Notes: a model not told the origin generated them from the letters alone. A stretch of 64,000 bases of DNA from Coleophoma eucalyptorum (GCA_026120035.1 JALRME010000006.1:682001-746000); one strand, 5' to 3'. Positions 1-11,145 are shown, numbered from the stretch's first letter. Made by a program: numbers and translations.

Positions 1-1467
1 TGGTGCATGTAACAAGCGAGCAGGTCAACACCGGTCGCTTAGAATCCCTTCCCTGTGAGGCGAGCCGCCGGGAGCTTATTGTTACAACAAAGAAGTATAG
101 CTGAAGCCTCACAAGCAACGCCAGAGAGTTACAAAAGGTACAGGCAATAAAAGATAGGTAATATAGCTTTTTTTTTTTTCTCTGGACATAGAACCTGGTA
201 CTGGTAACAACCCCTTGGGTAGAGGTTTAGAGGCTTGTCCCAAGAAAAGAAATGGGATTCCTTCCTCTCGAAGAGTCTCGAAGTGGTGAATACCTAAACA
301 AAAAGATCATTTCTATTGACTCAATAGAGCATTTAAAAACTTAAATCATCTTAAGTTCTATAATGCGATGAAGTCACGTCTGGTAATAAGATGCTGACGT
401 CGAGTTTTACAGTGAACAAGTGTCTGAGTCGAGGTTCAGGATGTCTTTTGAGCAGCCTGGACAGTAGGATGGGTTGAGAAAGACCTGTTTCCGTACCTGG
501 ATGGAATTGACTTGATGCCAGCCTATGTACCATGAATTATTGCTCATAGACTTGTACAAAAACCATTACCAGTTTCAACTTGACTAGGGTCCTAGAATAG
601 TCATAGTTGGGTCTAGCAACCCCAATAGGTGGAATCTAGGGCCTGGGAACATTAAACGTTCCCGGAAATCATACTTTGGTTCTATGCAAGCTGGCAAGGT
701 CCTCGCAGTCCAGATAAAGTTCGAATTGATGACGACATGGCAGACATTTTCTAAAATTTAAACAGTCTAAATTTAATATTATGCTTGACCCGGTGATATG
801 GAACAATTCCGAGAAATTGAAGTAACCTGGGTTGTTCTTCTAACTCGCAGTTTTGTTTGTTTGATGCTCTGCAGATATTTGCGATAGCTAGTTCTTTCTT
901 CTCGTTGACATCATCGTGACCTTCGTACTAACAGTATAACACTATAGACTATAGCATCAAGCATAAATAAGTGTATTGTCGCTCGACCATGGTATGGTAG
1001 CTGCTTCAATTCTTTTCATTCTTCTTCCTGAGCACCAGCACGTTTCCGTTTGGCTGCGAAGAGACCAGCACTAGCATCACGACGCTGTAGACTCCACAGC
1101 ACATACCCCATACCCCATACCCCCCCCTATACCTTCGACTCGCCCTCTCAGGGATAGATACCCCGAGTGAAGAATTAGTACTAACCAGAATCGAATAATA
1201 ATAATGATAATAAAAACTATAAAAGATAGAACCCGAAATTCTCTATATATAGTCATAATTGGATCCAAGGCCAAATTGGATCTGGGTATCCGCTATCCCT
1301 GCGTGAGCCTTATCGATGCTTATTCGTCATCTGCAAGAGCAGGGCGTGGCCGAGCCGAATAACCACAGGAGATCGCTACCAAGGGACAACTCTTAAATGC
1401 CAAAAATAACAGGTAAAGCAGCCAAATCGTAATAGAGGGCTGCAAAAGAGGCAAGAAAAATAAAAAA
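1..1467. other. Non-coding stretch, left edge
   Basis: I see no supportable gene here. Only short open frames without recognisable domains occur on either strand. A poly-T tract lies near 168-179, and AT-rich stretches lie near 760-790 and 1190-1260. It probably holds distal flanking sequence of a gene outside the window and the 3' flank of the tRNA gene. Confidence 0.5.
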
Positions 1468-1589
1468 TGCTATCTCCGGGAATCGAACCCGGGGCCAGCG
1501 CAATCTTCAGAGTATTTTATCTCTGCCATTTCATGAGAGAATATCTCAATTCGTGGGAAGCGCTGATTTTACCACTAAACCAAGACAGC
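1468..1589 (-). tRNA. tRNA-Gly(CCC) with a 51-nt intron
   Basis: The minus strand folds as a complete cloverleaf. The 7-bp acceptor stem pairs 1583-1589 with 1469-1475 and has one G-U pair. The D arm carries AGTGGT, the anticodon stem AGCGC/GCGCT flanks loop TTCCCA-T, and the T arm is CCGGG-TTCGATT-CCCGG. The anticodon CCC occupies 1557-1555, giving glycine. The intron (1503-1553) sits at the canonical position after nucleotide 37, so tRNA splicing endonuclease is required. Internal A-box (TGGTTTAGTGG) and B-box (GGTTCGATTCC) sequences are present. A T-rich Pol III terminator follows, seen as the A-run on the plus strand at 1456-1467. Confidence 0.93.
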
Positions 1590-2677
1590 TACAGAGGCCA
1601 GCTTCATCGAGCTGCCACTACACCGCCCAACCACAAGTTTTCCTGAGAAAGGGCTGCGGGGTTCTTAATTTTCTGTTATTTGTCTTCTTATACTTACCCT
1701 TTTGCCGGCCTAGCTATTCCTACAACGACAACGGGACGAAGGGAAGCACCGGTTCCGAAGCCTGGAGAAAGTGACGCAGGTTCACTCTTGATGGCTTTAG
1801 CTATGATTCAGTTAAAGATCTAACTTATCCAATTGATCGTACTGTGTGCTAACAATGTCTGAAGACAGAAAGAGTGACTTGACTACTTAAGGTAGCCTGT
1901 CCCTACCGCCATCGAAGCGACGAAAAATTAGAAGAAGCAGAAAAACCATTTCTGCTTAGTACAGGAGCAACCTAAGCTCCACCTAAGCTCTACCTCCTCC
2001 TATGAGAAGTAAACCTTCTGAAACTAAATGTCCGGAACTCCTAATCAGGGAGAAAGTAGAACTATAGCCCTCGGGAGGCGACTATTGTAAACCGTCCTTC
2101 ATATCATAGCCCCATGGCTACAATGGATAACTGCCTTTAGCCCCAGGTGTGAGGTTTAGCCCGTCTTAAATTAACGTCCATTTACTTGAGTTAACTAATA
2201 AATGGTCTAGAGTTGAGGACCATCGGACAAATATATTTTATTGCCCTTGGAAGATATGTAGGCTGGGCGGAGTTCTAATCTAGCGAAGTAGAAGGAAGGA
2301 TCTGGATTGCGGGTTGACACTGAGATTTGGATTGTGGAAATAGTAGTGCGTGCCGCGCGAGTAATCGGAACAACTGTCCAGGACATGCAAGTAAAGCATG
2401 CATTCCACATAAGCCTAGAAGACGCTCTTATAGAAGTAGCTGCAATTGTTAGACTGAACAAGTGATCAGTAGCTGCATACTACAATACCATCAAAAGCAA
2501 GTGAAACCGAAATCAAGAGTTCCAGGCTTGCAGTCGAAATGCCCCTCATTCTGTGGCACTGTGGATGAGCTCAAAGCTGCTTCCTGGCCTAAGCGATAGT
2601 GGGCAACCACATCCTACAGCCTCGTCAGAGCTTCTTCCTCGCCTCCCAAGCCTAGAACAACGTCCAACCTGTCGAAA
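1590..2677. other. Intergenic, tRNA-Gly to GET4
   Basis: This is the 5' flank of the tRNA gene and the upstream region of GET4. Short open frames occur on both strands around 2200-2460, but none shows a family match or a convincing start and splice structure. I call no gene. Confidence 0.5.
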
Positions 2678-3770
2678 ATGAGCGCCAAGATAGAGAAGAT
2701 CATTGTGCGCCTGCAACAAAAGTAAGGTGTCGTGTCTTCTTTCCAGCTGCATCGTACTGACCTTTGCTTGCTTGCAGAACCACTGAAGGCCAATACTATG
2801 AAGCTCAGCAACAAACCCGAGTAGTGGCTGCGCGCTACATCAAGCAGGAGAACTGGGATGCTGCTATCGATATCCTCTTCAATGTCGCGCAATCCCTGTT
2901 GAAGGCTGGTCAAGGTGGCAGCGGCGGGGATCTATCTCTGATGCTGGTCGACGTCTACAAACAAGCACAGCTTAAGCCAGATGCTGCCAATAAAGGCAAG
3001 CTCCTGACATTGCTACGACTATTCGATGGCGAAGAGCCCACGAGAAAGAAATTCATCACAGAGATGATCGTGTACGTTTACGCCACCTATATCGCTAAGT
3101 ATGGAAGCTGACGGTGAGCAGATGGTCTGCTAAGTGCGGCGACTACCCGGCAGGCGAACCAGAGCTGCATCACGTTGCAGGATCTTTATACGCGGAAGAA
3201 CACGAAGCCTACGAAGCTGAAAGACATCTTGCACTTGGCACCAAAGATTCACCAGAGGTCTTTGCTAAATTAGAATATGAGTGGTATACACAGGACGATT
3301 CCCATACAGCTGCACTTTATGCTGCTCGAGCTGTCTTCCCCTACCTCCTCACTGGCAATCTCCGCGATGCTTCGAAGTCATTACGCCTCTTCACCAGCCG
3401 ATTAACCGAGGCGAACAAGAATCTCAGCGTGCAAGATGTCAGTAGCACTAGCTCAGACTTGAGGATATACCCTAGTCTCCCGTTACTTAACTTCTTGGGT
3501 CTTCTACTTCTGGCTGTCCAGAAGGGAAGCGCAGATCTCTTCCGTCAATTGAAGTCCAAGTATGCTACATATATCAAGGAGGCCGGTATTTGGGACGAGA
3601 CTTTGACAACCGTCGCGGAAATGTATTTTGGTATCCAGAGACCAAGGCAGGGCAACCCTCTGTTTGATATGATGGGAAGCATGTTTGGAGGTCCTGGTGC
3701 AGCAGGACCAAAGCAACCTCAGACCAGACGTGTAGAAGCACCAGCTCCAGCGGCTGAAGGCTTGGATTGA
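2678..3770 (+). CDS. GET4: GET4, Golgi-to-ER traffic protein 4 (tail-anchored protein targeting)
   Basis: Get4 bridges Sgt2 to Get3 in the cytosolic GET pathway, which delivers tail-anchored proteins to the ER. Three exons are read: 2678-2721, 2778-3071 and 3122-3770. They give 328 residues, close to the usual fungal length. The first exon encodes only MSAKIEKIIVRLQQ and part of the next Lys codon. Family signatures include QGQYYEAQQ-like TTEGQYYEAQQQTRVVAARY and, across the second splice, WSAKCGDYPAGEPELHH (compare WSxKxGEYPxGDPELHH in other fungi). The protein is all-helical and TPR-like, with a Gly/Pro-rich tail (DMMGSMFGGPG). The second intron uses donor GTACGT at 3072 and acceptor AG at 3121, which restores the conserved EMIVWS junction. 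It is convergent with the small gene at 3890-4446. Confidence 0.93.
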
Positions 3771-3889
3771 ATAACAATCTATTGAATACACGCTCAAGAA
3801 CCTGACCTCCTGTGGGTATCACTGAACGCCTGTTGAACACCATGATGCAATCGTATATGCAAAATCTGACCAGCTCTCTGGCTATCCAT

Positions 3890-4446
3890 TTACCGAAGCA
3901 TTACCTCGTCTTCTGCTTCGTACATCCAATTGTCTTCTGCTAGTGCTGCTGTCTTGTTTCGTAGGCTTGTTTTCACAGCCTCAAGAAGTTCTACCCAGTA
4001 TTAGCTTTGATCAGTGAAAGTAACCCAAATGTATATACCTGCAGGTTCGCTTGGCGCTCTGTTCCTGTCCCTCTGATGATGCCTCACTGCATCTGCCAAG
4101 CGTTGTCTCTCTTCTATATAGTATCAGTAAAGCCCGTCTATCACGGCGACTACGGTAACCAACTCTCGTCCTCATGCGCCTCGCTCATGGCTCCATCTTC
4201 GGCCTCATCAAGACTTTGCAGCGGTGGATCGCAGATCTGTATATCGCCATTCTTATCTCTTATTACAATATCTGATGTCCCAGACTCAGGCTCGATATCT
4301 AGGCGCAGAGTCTCGGCGGATGTCGAGGTGGAGCTTGTCGTAGGCCGTCGACTGAGATGTTGATGGAACAGGTTGCGCCGGACACCTGTGCTCGTGGTGC
4401 GACTCGTTGTAGAGCTCGAGGCTGCGTGTCTTCGCTCTGGCATCAT
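3890..4446 (-). CDS. Small uncharacterised conserved-looking fungal protein, 3 exons
   Basis: I do not recognise a named family. The model is 4164-4446, 4039-4113 and 3890-3990 (152 residues). The N-terminus MMPERRHAASSSTTSRTT is basic and Ser/Thr-rich. A middle motif DIVIRDKNGDIQI looks like a short structured strand pair. The last two exons join in one phase to give a charged helix (ERQRLADAVRHHQRDRNR, then ELLEAVKTSLRNKTAALAED) ending NWMYEAEDEVMLR. Exons 2 and 3 have good acceptors (CTATATAG, CTGGGTAG), and exon 2 has a strong donor (CAG|GTATAT). The exon 1 donor (A|GTTGGT) is weak, chosen because it is the in-phase option, so the first junction is uncertain. The gene overlaps nothing and faces GET4 tail to tail. 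Confidence 0.6.
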
Positions 4447-4730
4447 GCGCTCAAATTATTCTGGATTGCAATTATACTCGTCTTTGTAGGATATGTTTAG
4501 CAGCCTAAATGATGTTGGTGTGTTTATTTATGACGCCCGGACGAGGCTGAATGACAACCTCGCGTCTTTTGAAATGTTTTGCTCTCCAAGCGCATTTAGT
4601 CTCTCTGCCTGGTAGCCTATCCCTTCCCCCTCCACGACTTTCATCCATATCACTTCCATGCCACTCTTATATGTTAAGGGGCATTGCAATTAAAAACATT
4701 CTGACAAGATGCTGTAGAAGGTTCTTGGTT

Positions 4731-6145
4731 ATGAGTAGTCATTTCGATATACAGCCCATCGGGCGATTTGTTGGCAGCAGTGCGGCTTTGAAGCGACCAA
4801 GGGTAAGAGTTTTCTTATTCATTCAGGAGACTTGGAAATTGAAACATTGCATTGTGCCAGTGAATGAAGAGGCGGTCTTGAGCTGCTGTAGACAGAAGAT
4901 AGGTTGCATATAATCACGTGCATATATTGTCTTCCCTCCTTGTTTGCAAGCCCCAGCGTGAAAGCTGCTTGGTTTCAGCGGTTTTATTGTTCATGGCTGA
5001 TCAGATCCCAGGAGATAGCATGCTTCTCATATGATGATGAGCATAAGTTTCGTCTGGACGATTCGTCCATCCGGTACTACTACCCACCAAAACTAGGAGC
5101 CAACCTTTGTGAAGGCTTCGACACCTTCCAAAAGCTTGATGACACAGCCGATGATCACCTAGACAGTCTTCTCAAGACTCTTGTAGCGCATGAAGAAAAG
5201 ACGGGCGAGAAAGTCGAAGCAAGTCTGATCACATGGCGGGGCATGATCACCAAATTGATGTCAGCCATCTTCAGCGATAGAGATGGCTTTGAGATGAATG
5301 CCACGCTGTTCCAGGACACCATTTTCCTTGAGGAGAACCACGAATACAAGCTGAACTCACAGGCCCGGCAGTCAAGGCAGGTCCCGCAACCAGGAAGACC
5401 GTCACAGGACATGATGAGCTTCTGGGGCTACAAGTTCGAGACGCTGTGTTTGCTGCCTGCAACCTGGGACGAGACATCACGGGAATATATCGAAAATCGT
5501 GAGCATGAAATTGTGAACAACCACGCTCAGTACTGCTCCGTAGTACGCACGGGAATCGGCAAGCATATCATGATTCTCGGCGGTGAAGTGGATGCCGTAT
5601 GGGACAGCAAGCCGACAGATGACGGTCCGATAAACTGGGTTGAGCTGAAGACGAGTGCGGATATACGGAACGACCGCGATATGGTCACGTTCGAGCGCAA
5701 GCTCATGAAGTTCTGGATCCAGTCGTTCCTCCTTGGTGTCCCGAAGATTATTGTTGGTTTTCGTACCCCAGATGGCATTCTCAAGCGGATGGAGGAGATT
5801 GACACCGCTTCCATTCCAAGTACGGTTAAAAGGCAAGGGAAAGGGACTTGGGATGGAAATATGTGTATCAATTTTGCATCGGCGTTACTTGACTGTAAGT
5901 TTGCTTCCTTTCTATCAGACCATTCTTCCTATGCTGATTTTTCCACCACAGTCCTAAGAGCCACAATCACCGAGGATGGCGTTTGGAGGATACGCAGAAA
6001 AGAAAGAGCGCCTGGGATTGACGTGTTCAGGGTCGAGGAGACTGGCCATGGAGATATTTTGTCGGACGAGTTTATCAATTGGCGCATTAAGCTTGCGATG
6101 AAGCAGCAGGATGCCAAAAAGGAAAATCCTCAAGAGCAGACTTGA
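4731..6145 (+). CDS. RAI1: RAI1/Dom3Z (DXO) family decapping nuclease
   Basis: Rai1 proteins remove incomplete or non-canonical 5' caps, and in yeasts Rai1 also activates the nuclear 5'-3' exonuclease Rat1. Exons are 4731-4802, 5012-5894 and 5952-6145 (382 residues). Exon 1 encodes the usual start IQPIGRFVGSSAALKRPR and joins exactly to EIACFSYDDEHKFRLDDSS. Catalytic-motif candidates are visible: GYKFE around residues 163-167, GEVDAVWD around 215-222 and ELKTS around 235-239. These match the metal-binding acidic and lysine motifs of the family. Intron 1 is long (209 nt). Intron 2 (5895-5951, 57 nt) has length 3n and no in-frame stop, so its retention would insert 19 residues. Removing it restores the expected ALLDFLRATI. 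The nucleus is the expected site of action. Confidence 0.9.
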
Positions 6146-6600
6146 GGTATGCCGGGCTCCACAAATCCAGAATCAGCATCACTTCAAATGCATAGCATTG
6201 GAATAGCGCACCGTGATACTTCTTATAATCTAGAATGTCAATCATGGATTCTGCAAACCCTAAACGTGATGGTCAACACAGAGCAAAAGCCGGGGATTGC
6301 AAGGCGCAGGCGAAGAAGTAGAGAAATATACAGCAGTGTACGTCGTAACGGGGCAGAGGTCTCTTTAGGCCATGGGACCATCGTAAGTCTCTGGCAGACT
6401 AAGAGTGGCTGCCTGGAAAATTCACAGAAACATGAATGTCTCTCTGACTGTAATAGATTGTTATGATGCTTTGAGAACATGACATAGTTGGTAAATGCAG
6501 GGATAGATTTAAAAGGTCTTAGTGGCATTATACAGTCTATATATTTATACAAGTTGGTCATTATAAAAATACAACACGTGGTACATGAGAGTAGGGATGT
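6146..6600. other. Convergent 3' region, RAI1/PET127
   Basis: This region carries the two facing 3' UTRs. AT-rich sequence near 6530-6590 fits poly(A) signals. I see no gene. Confidence 0.6.
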
Positions 6601-9600
6601 TTAATCTTTTTTCTCCTCCTTGACCGCAGAGTTTTCCTGCCCGACCTCCCCAGGATAGAGCACTTTCGCAGGTCTCTCACTATCGATTTCATCCTGCTGC
6701 TTTCTCCAATCGCGGCCCTTCTGCGCCAGTTTCTGTAGGCTCTCGATATATTTCGAGTTCCAATTGTTTTGTTTCTGCTCCTCCATATTCTTGTTCAATA
6801 TTTTTGCGCGGCGAACCTTCGTCTTCTCGTAAAATGCCCAAGCCCGTTCTTGCGTTGGCATCTCAGCGAGTGCATACTCCACTGTCCACTTGTCAGTGGC
6901 AGTGAGGTCTTGCGGTCGTTTTACATATTCATCGTTGACCTTGTTGCGAACGGTCAAGACCATGGCCAGTAGAGGTTCGTTGTTAGCAGCTTTCTTTGCT
7001 GCAATCTCCTTGCTGTTCAAAGACGCTGCATTGTCTGTAAATGAGGTCTCAACACCAGTGGTCTGGCGCTCAGAATCGCCAGCAGTGATCTCGTCGATGG
7101 AAGTGGCGGTGCCATTTTCTACAAGCTCGCTGCCTCCCACCCCGATGTCCTCTGTCTGCTCAGTCGCGTACTCGCTCTTTGTTCTAGGCCCAACGTCTCT
7201 AGCTTGAACTTCCTCTCCTTCCAGCTGTGCAAATTGCAGAAAGTCATCTTCGTCTTCCCGTTCCTCGTCCTCCTGCTTATCTTCATTCTCGACATTCTCC
7301 TCAGCGTTTTTGACTCCATTTTTTACCTCCAGGCCACTCTCATCCTCACCCCCTGCCGCCAAAACCCCGGTCTCTTCATCGTCGGGAGTTTCACCGACAG
7401 CATACACTGGCTGTTCACCCGTGCGCTGATCATCTTGGTTATCGGAGATCTTGGTAGCCTGGGCGGCAGATATAATATCGTCCACCGCATCCGAAAGACC
7501 GATTTCGTCATTGAACAGACCTTCCTCCACCTGCGCTTGGGTAGCTTGCCACTCGGCATCTTTGAGCAGTTCTTCCTTAGTCTTTTGAGGTTTGTTCATG
7601 CCAAGCACTTCTCTCTCGAACTCATCGATCTTTGCCTTGCTGCTCTGCTGGATCCTGTTGATTTCCTCTTCTTCGACTGGCTCTGCAAAGATGTACGTAA
7701 AAGGTGTTGAAGACTCGCGAGTTTCGAAGTGTATGCGTAGTGATTTCTCTGGGAAAGCTGTGGTGGCACGATCAAGAACTCGATTCAGAAGCTCAAGGCT
7801 CAGCTTGAACTCTGAATCACCAGTAGTGGTATCCTCGGAACCATGAATAGCATAGTCCATCTCGGACAGACTGACATATTGGAAGCCGAAGATTCGCTCG
7901 GTATTGTGATATGCTACAAAAATACCATCCATACGACCCATTCTGACCTGTAACGAGTATTTCAAGAAGGCGCTTCTGATCATATCGTAATATTCACGTT
8001 CGAAAGACTCATATTCGCCATGCCGGGAGCGGATTTCATAACCTGTCGCTTGCTCATACTGGTCAACATCCATGCGGATAGAAACCACTGCTCGAGTTTT
8101 GAGATCGAACATTCCAGTACCTGGTAATCTCGGGTCATAAGCATCAAGTTGGGATCTCATAAGAAAGTCTCCTAGAGTACTGTAGTGAAAGGCTTCCGGG
8201 GCATTGCGTTCTTCCTCAGATATTTGATTAGAGTTCCGGCGCCGATATTTCTCGAAATCCTCAGTCGATAAAGTGAGAAGCTTTTCCATGGACTTACCAA
8301 GCATCATCAAGATGTTGGCAGTATCATATTCCTTATCCGCATCAATGGCATACACACCGTCTTTATACCGTAAGAATATTGCGGAAGGACCACGTGACAA
8401 TGCGGTAAAGGTGTCAAATGATACAGGGAAGCTCTTCGACAAATTGTTCGTCTTTAACGGTCGCCAGCTTGAGAGGAGAAAGTGGAAATGGGAGAGTGCA
8501 GAAGTCATACTTGATGTTGATCCTGTGTACTTCCTTTTCAGCCCAGCAGCGACTGAAAGTAACGCCGTATCTCTTGATGACGTTATATATTCTTTCAGAG
8601 CATTGAAATCGAATTCCGAAGCAGGCATGATCTTCTGCAAATATGGATCAAAATTGAAAACCCTCGATCGAGGATCCTGAAGATAGTACACGCCAGGGTT
8701 GAACAATACCCTCTCAAGACCATATGACAGACTTGGCACTGGAGGCTGCGGACTTTCTATAGGAACGAGTTGCAGTTTTTCGCTCTCAATTGTCTGAATC
8801 TCGTGTTCTTTCAATCCAGTTTTCAACCAATTTTGCTCCTTTTGGGCAGTTTCTTTGCTTTCTTCCACCTGATCACTGCTCTTCATTGCGTCCTTCATGC
8901 TTTTGAATGCTCCGATATTGCCCTTGAGGCTTTCAGAAGTACGCCTCGTTTCTAGAGAGGATTCTACCCGGTTATGGAATTTGGGCATGGTCTCGCGCAA
9001 TGTGCGCATAACCTGGGATTTGTCCTCACTAGACAGGATATCTGCCTGCAAAGCCTTAAGAAGAATTTTCCTAGTTGTCCCTTCGCCATTTTGCTTGATG
9101 AGCTCTTGGATTGTTGATGCTGCTGTTAAAGGTTGTGCAATTTTAGAGCTGAGCTTGACTTTATCCGTTGCCACCAGATCCCATAATATCTTTGTGGAGA
9201 AGGGCTTGCCTCGCTTGCTAATGATATTCCTTATTGGAAGAGGCGCATCAGGATCAACTCCCGCTTCTGCGCTCTTTGATTCAGACCCTTCGCCTTTTTT
9301 GGAAGTCTTAGCTTTCGTTCCTCCATTCTGCTTTGGGGAGATTTCTTCCGCATCTGTGGCCTTAGTAGACTCCGGGCTCTTCTTGGTCTTTGAAGCATTC
9401 GGTTTGGAGGACTGCTTGTCGCCCTTCCCCTTCGGTTCCGACTTCTTGTTCGCTTTCTTTACTACTTCGACAGCAGAAGCTCCTGTAGGGCCATTGTCAT
9501 CGGAATAAGATAACGGAGGGTTGGTCCTCAGGGACTTCTTATCTTTGGAGTCTTGCTTGTCTATAGATCTCCTGACAGCTTCAAGAAAGCGCTTCTGCTG

Positions 9601-9906
9601 AGACAGGCTTTCCGACTTACGACGCCCACGTCTCTTTCGTAGTGTAGAATTCTCTGATGTCTTAGCAGATATTTCTTCGGTGCCATCCGCTTTCTTCGTT
9701 GAACTATTATTGTTGCCGTCTTCGGAGGTTTGATAGTTGGCAGTGGTAGAAAAGCGCTTGGTACGAATTCTTGGTGATAGTTGGGGAGTTGCAGATGCTA
9801 AATTCAGTGCATCAAAATCTAAACGCGAAGATAGCCGTGACAGGCATGATGTGCAAATATAAGCATGACTCGCTTTTGGGTGGCCCCGCGATACAGATGT
9901 GAACAT
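6601..9906 (-). CDS. PET127: PET127-like mitochondrial RNA-processing protein
   Basis: The protein is 1101 residues from one exon. Pet127 acts at the inner mitochondrial membrane in 5'-end processing and turnover of mitochondrial mRNA. The conserved core lies roughly in residues 390-790. It has VLFNPGVYYLQDPRSRVFNFDPYL, followed by SFPVSFDTFTALSRGPSAIF and the segment around DQYEQATGYEIRSRHG. The N-terminus has a CxxC pair (CTSCLSRL) in a basic, Ser-rich leader that fits a mitochondrial presequence. It is followed by about 200 Lys/Ser/Glu-rich, probably disordered residues. The C-terminal third is strongly acidic (EDEEREDEDDF) and ends in a basic helical stretch. The long open frames on the opposite strand are shadows. 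Confidence 0.88.
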   Translation of the reverse strand: MFTSVSRGHPKASHAYICTSCLSRLSSRLDFDALNLASATPQLSPRIRTKRFSTTANYQTSEDGNNNSSTKKADGTEEISAKTSENSTLRKRRGRRKSESLSQQKRFLEAVRRSIDKQDSKDKKSLRTNPPLSYSDDNGPTGASAVEVVKKANKKSEPKGKGDKQSSKPNASKTKKSPESTKATDAEEISPKQNGGTKAKTSKKGEGSESKSAEAGVDPDAPLPIRNIISKRGKPFSTKILWDLVATDKVKLSSKIAQPLTAASTIQELIKQNGEGTTRKILLKALQADILSSEDKSQVMRTLRETMPKFHNRVESSLETRRTSESLKGNIGAFKSMKDAMKSSDQVEESKETAQKEQNWLKTGLKEHEIQTIESEKLQLVPIESPQPPVPSLSYGLERVLFNPGVYYLQDPRSRVFNFDPYLQKIMPASEFDFNALKEYITSSRDTALLSVAAGLKRKYTGSTSSMTSALSHFHFLLSSWRPLKTNNLSKSFPVSFDTFTALSRGPSAIFLRYKDGVYAIDADKEYDTANILMMLGKSMEKLLTLSTEDFEKYRRRNSNQISEEERNAPEAFHYSTLGDFLMRSQLDAYDPRLPGTGMFDLKTRAVVSIRMDVDQYEQATGYEIRSRHGEYESFEREYYDMIRSAFLKYSLQVRMGRMDGIFVAYHNTERIFGFQYVSLSEMDYAIHGSEDTTTGDSEFKLSLELLNRVLDRATTAFPEKSLRIHFETRESSTPFTYIFAEPVEEEEINRIQQSSKAKIDEFEREVLGMNKPQKTKEELLKDAEWQATQAQVEEGLFNDEIGLSDAVDDIISAAQATKISDNQDDQRTGEQPVYAVGETPDDEETGVLAAGGEDESGLEVKNGVKNAEENVENEDKQEDEEREDEDDFLQFAQLEGEEVQARDVGPRTKSEYATEQTEDIGVGGSELVENGTATSIDEITAGDSERQTTGVETSFTDNAASLNSKEIAAKKAANNEPLLAMVLTVRNKVNDEYVKRPQDLTATDKWTVEYALAEMPTQERAWAFYEKTKVRRAKILNKNMEEQKQNNWNSKYIESLQKLAQKGRDWRKQQDEIDSERPAKVLYPGEVGQENSAVKEEKKD

Positions 9907-10269
9907 TCGGACGAGTTATGGTATCTGTGAACTGGCGAAACAGCAACAGAGTGTTGAATTTATGAAGACTTTCGTAGATTGCAGTCAAACGCGCATCACA
10001 GGAGAACTAAAATTTTGACAGGGATGTTCGAGCTGAACGGAAAAATTGCCGATTGGCTTAAGCGGGCCGTGTGTTCTGGATCGTTCCGGAGTATCATCGA
10101 TTCATGATGCTGGGCATATGATACTGGATAACCTTGGTAATTTTGGATTGGATATAATACTAAAAGATTGAAAAGTCTGGAATTGCAACATGTTGTCCTC
10201 TGCAGCACTTGATCGGACTGCTGGCAAGTCAGAACTGCTATGTATCGACTCGGACAACCCATTATCTAC
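9907..10269. other. Intergenic, BMT2 3' end to PET127 promoter
   Basis: The two genes run in tandem on the minus strand, so this is the PET127 promoter and 5' leader plus the BMT2 3' UTR. I see no gene. Confidence 0.6.
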
Positions 10270-11145
10270 TCATTTGAGTACAATAGCAAAATTGTTCCTG
10301 TCCTTTCCTGTTCTAATCTCTTCCTTTTTGAAAATAGCCTTGGCTGTTCCAGCCCCTGCTGCCCTTCGCCATAGATGATACAGAAGTTTATTAGATATCT
10401 TCTTCTTGACAAGCTCATATTCCAAGCTTTTCATAATACTTTCCAACTTTGCTTCGTCCATGTACCTTGAGTTATTGACACAAGGTGCTGGGAGAACAAG
10501 AAAAAGACTTGGAAAAAATTCTACTAGATCTGGATCTTGCAATGAAGCAACTGGCTTCAAGAACTTCAGCGTACGGCGTAACATTTCGCCTTTTCCAACA
10601 GCGTCGGGAACATAATTGAGCACCAGAGAGAGACTGATGATGTCGAATGTTTCTGTTTCATTTCGTGGGGCTGGTCGCTCCATGAAATCCTGCTGCTTGA
10701 TTCCTTCGGATTGGCTGTTCAAGTCGATTCTCTCCATTCCAAAAAGTCGGCTTCGCGAGCAGGCATTTCCAGTACTCAAAGCTCCAACTTCCAACATTCT
10801 TAAAGGAGAGCCATTGGTCGAAAGCTCCTTCATCTTCGACACAACTGGACTTAGCCAGTCCATCAGTATCTTACTACTGTCTCCACCTCTCTCATTGCGC
10901 TGGCCTGTGAGACTTGCGCGTTGGTAAGTCTCTAATCCGCCCTGAAGTTCAATTTCCCGGGCGATTGCTGCAGCACCAGCTTCATCTCCTTTAGCAAGGG
11001 CTTTCGCCCGTTGCTTTTGAAGAGTATGGTGAGTTCTGATCAGCGTCCTTGTGGCTTTGCTGGAGATGGACTGAGGTTTTTTTGCTGTCGGAGGCCGTCC
11101 ATGTGACAGGGACTTCAACTTAACATTTTTCTTCTTCGTCGCCAT
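10270..11145 (-). CDS. BMT2: BMT2, 25S rRNA (adenine-N1)-methyltransferase
   Basis: Bmt2 makes the m1A2142 modification of yeast 25S rRNA in the nucleolus, using S-adenosylmethionine. The single exon encodes 291 residues, the usual size. The N-terminus is basic (MATKKKNVKLKSLSHGRPP) with a nucleolar look. A helical R/K-rich stretch around 35-80 follows. The SAM-binding motif I equivalent is LRMLEVGALSTGNAC near residue 120, then ERIDLNSQ, and the motif IV region FDIISLSLVLNYVPDA. The C-terminal signature is FPSLFLVLPAPCVNNSRYMD. It is divergent from the 60S protein gene RPL25, with 268 bp between the two starts, so coordinated ribosome-biogenesis control is likely (inference). Confidence 0.93.
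   Translation of the reverse strand: MATKKKNVKLKSLSHGRPPTAKKPQSISSKATRTLIRTHHTLQKQRAKALAKGDEAGAAAIAREIELQGGLETYQRASLTGQRNERGGDSSKILMDWLSPVVSKMKELSTNGSPLRMLEVGALSTGNACSRSRLFGMERIDLNSQSEGIKQQDFMERPAPRNETETFDIISLSLVLNYVPDAVGKGEMLRRTLKFLKPVASLQDPDLVEFFPSLFLVLPAPCVNNSRYMDEAKLESIMKSLEYELVKKKISNKLLYHLWRRAAGAGTAKAIFKKEEIRTGKDRNNFAIVLK

Noticed and set aside
2207..2461. Frames on both strands upstream of GET4, including a plus-strand run reading ARVIGTTVQDMQVKHAFHIS
   Set aside because: About 50 codons at most, with no start or splice context and no recognised family.
7204..7710. Plus-strand hydrophobic frame of 168 codons
   Set aside because: Antisense of the acidic PET127 C-terminus. Reverse-complemented Glu/Asp codons give Leu/Phe-rich nonsense that imitates membrane segments.
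8897..9508. Plus-strand frame of about 200 codons
   Set aside because: It lies wholly opposite the coding strand of PET127, and its translation has no independent family features.
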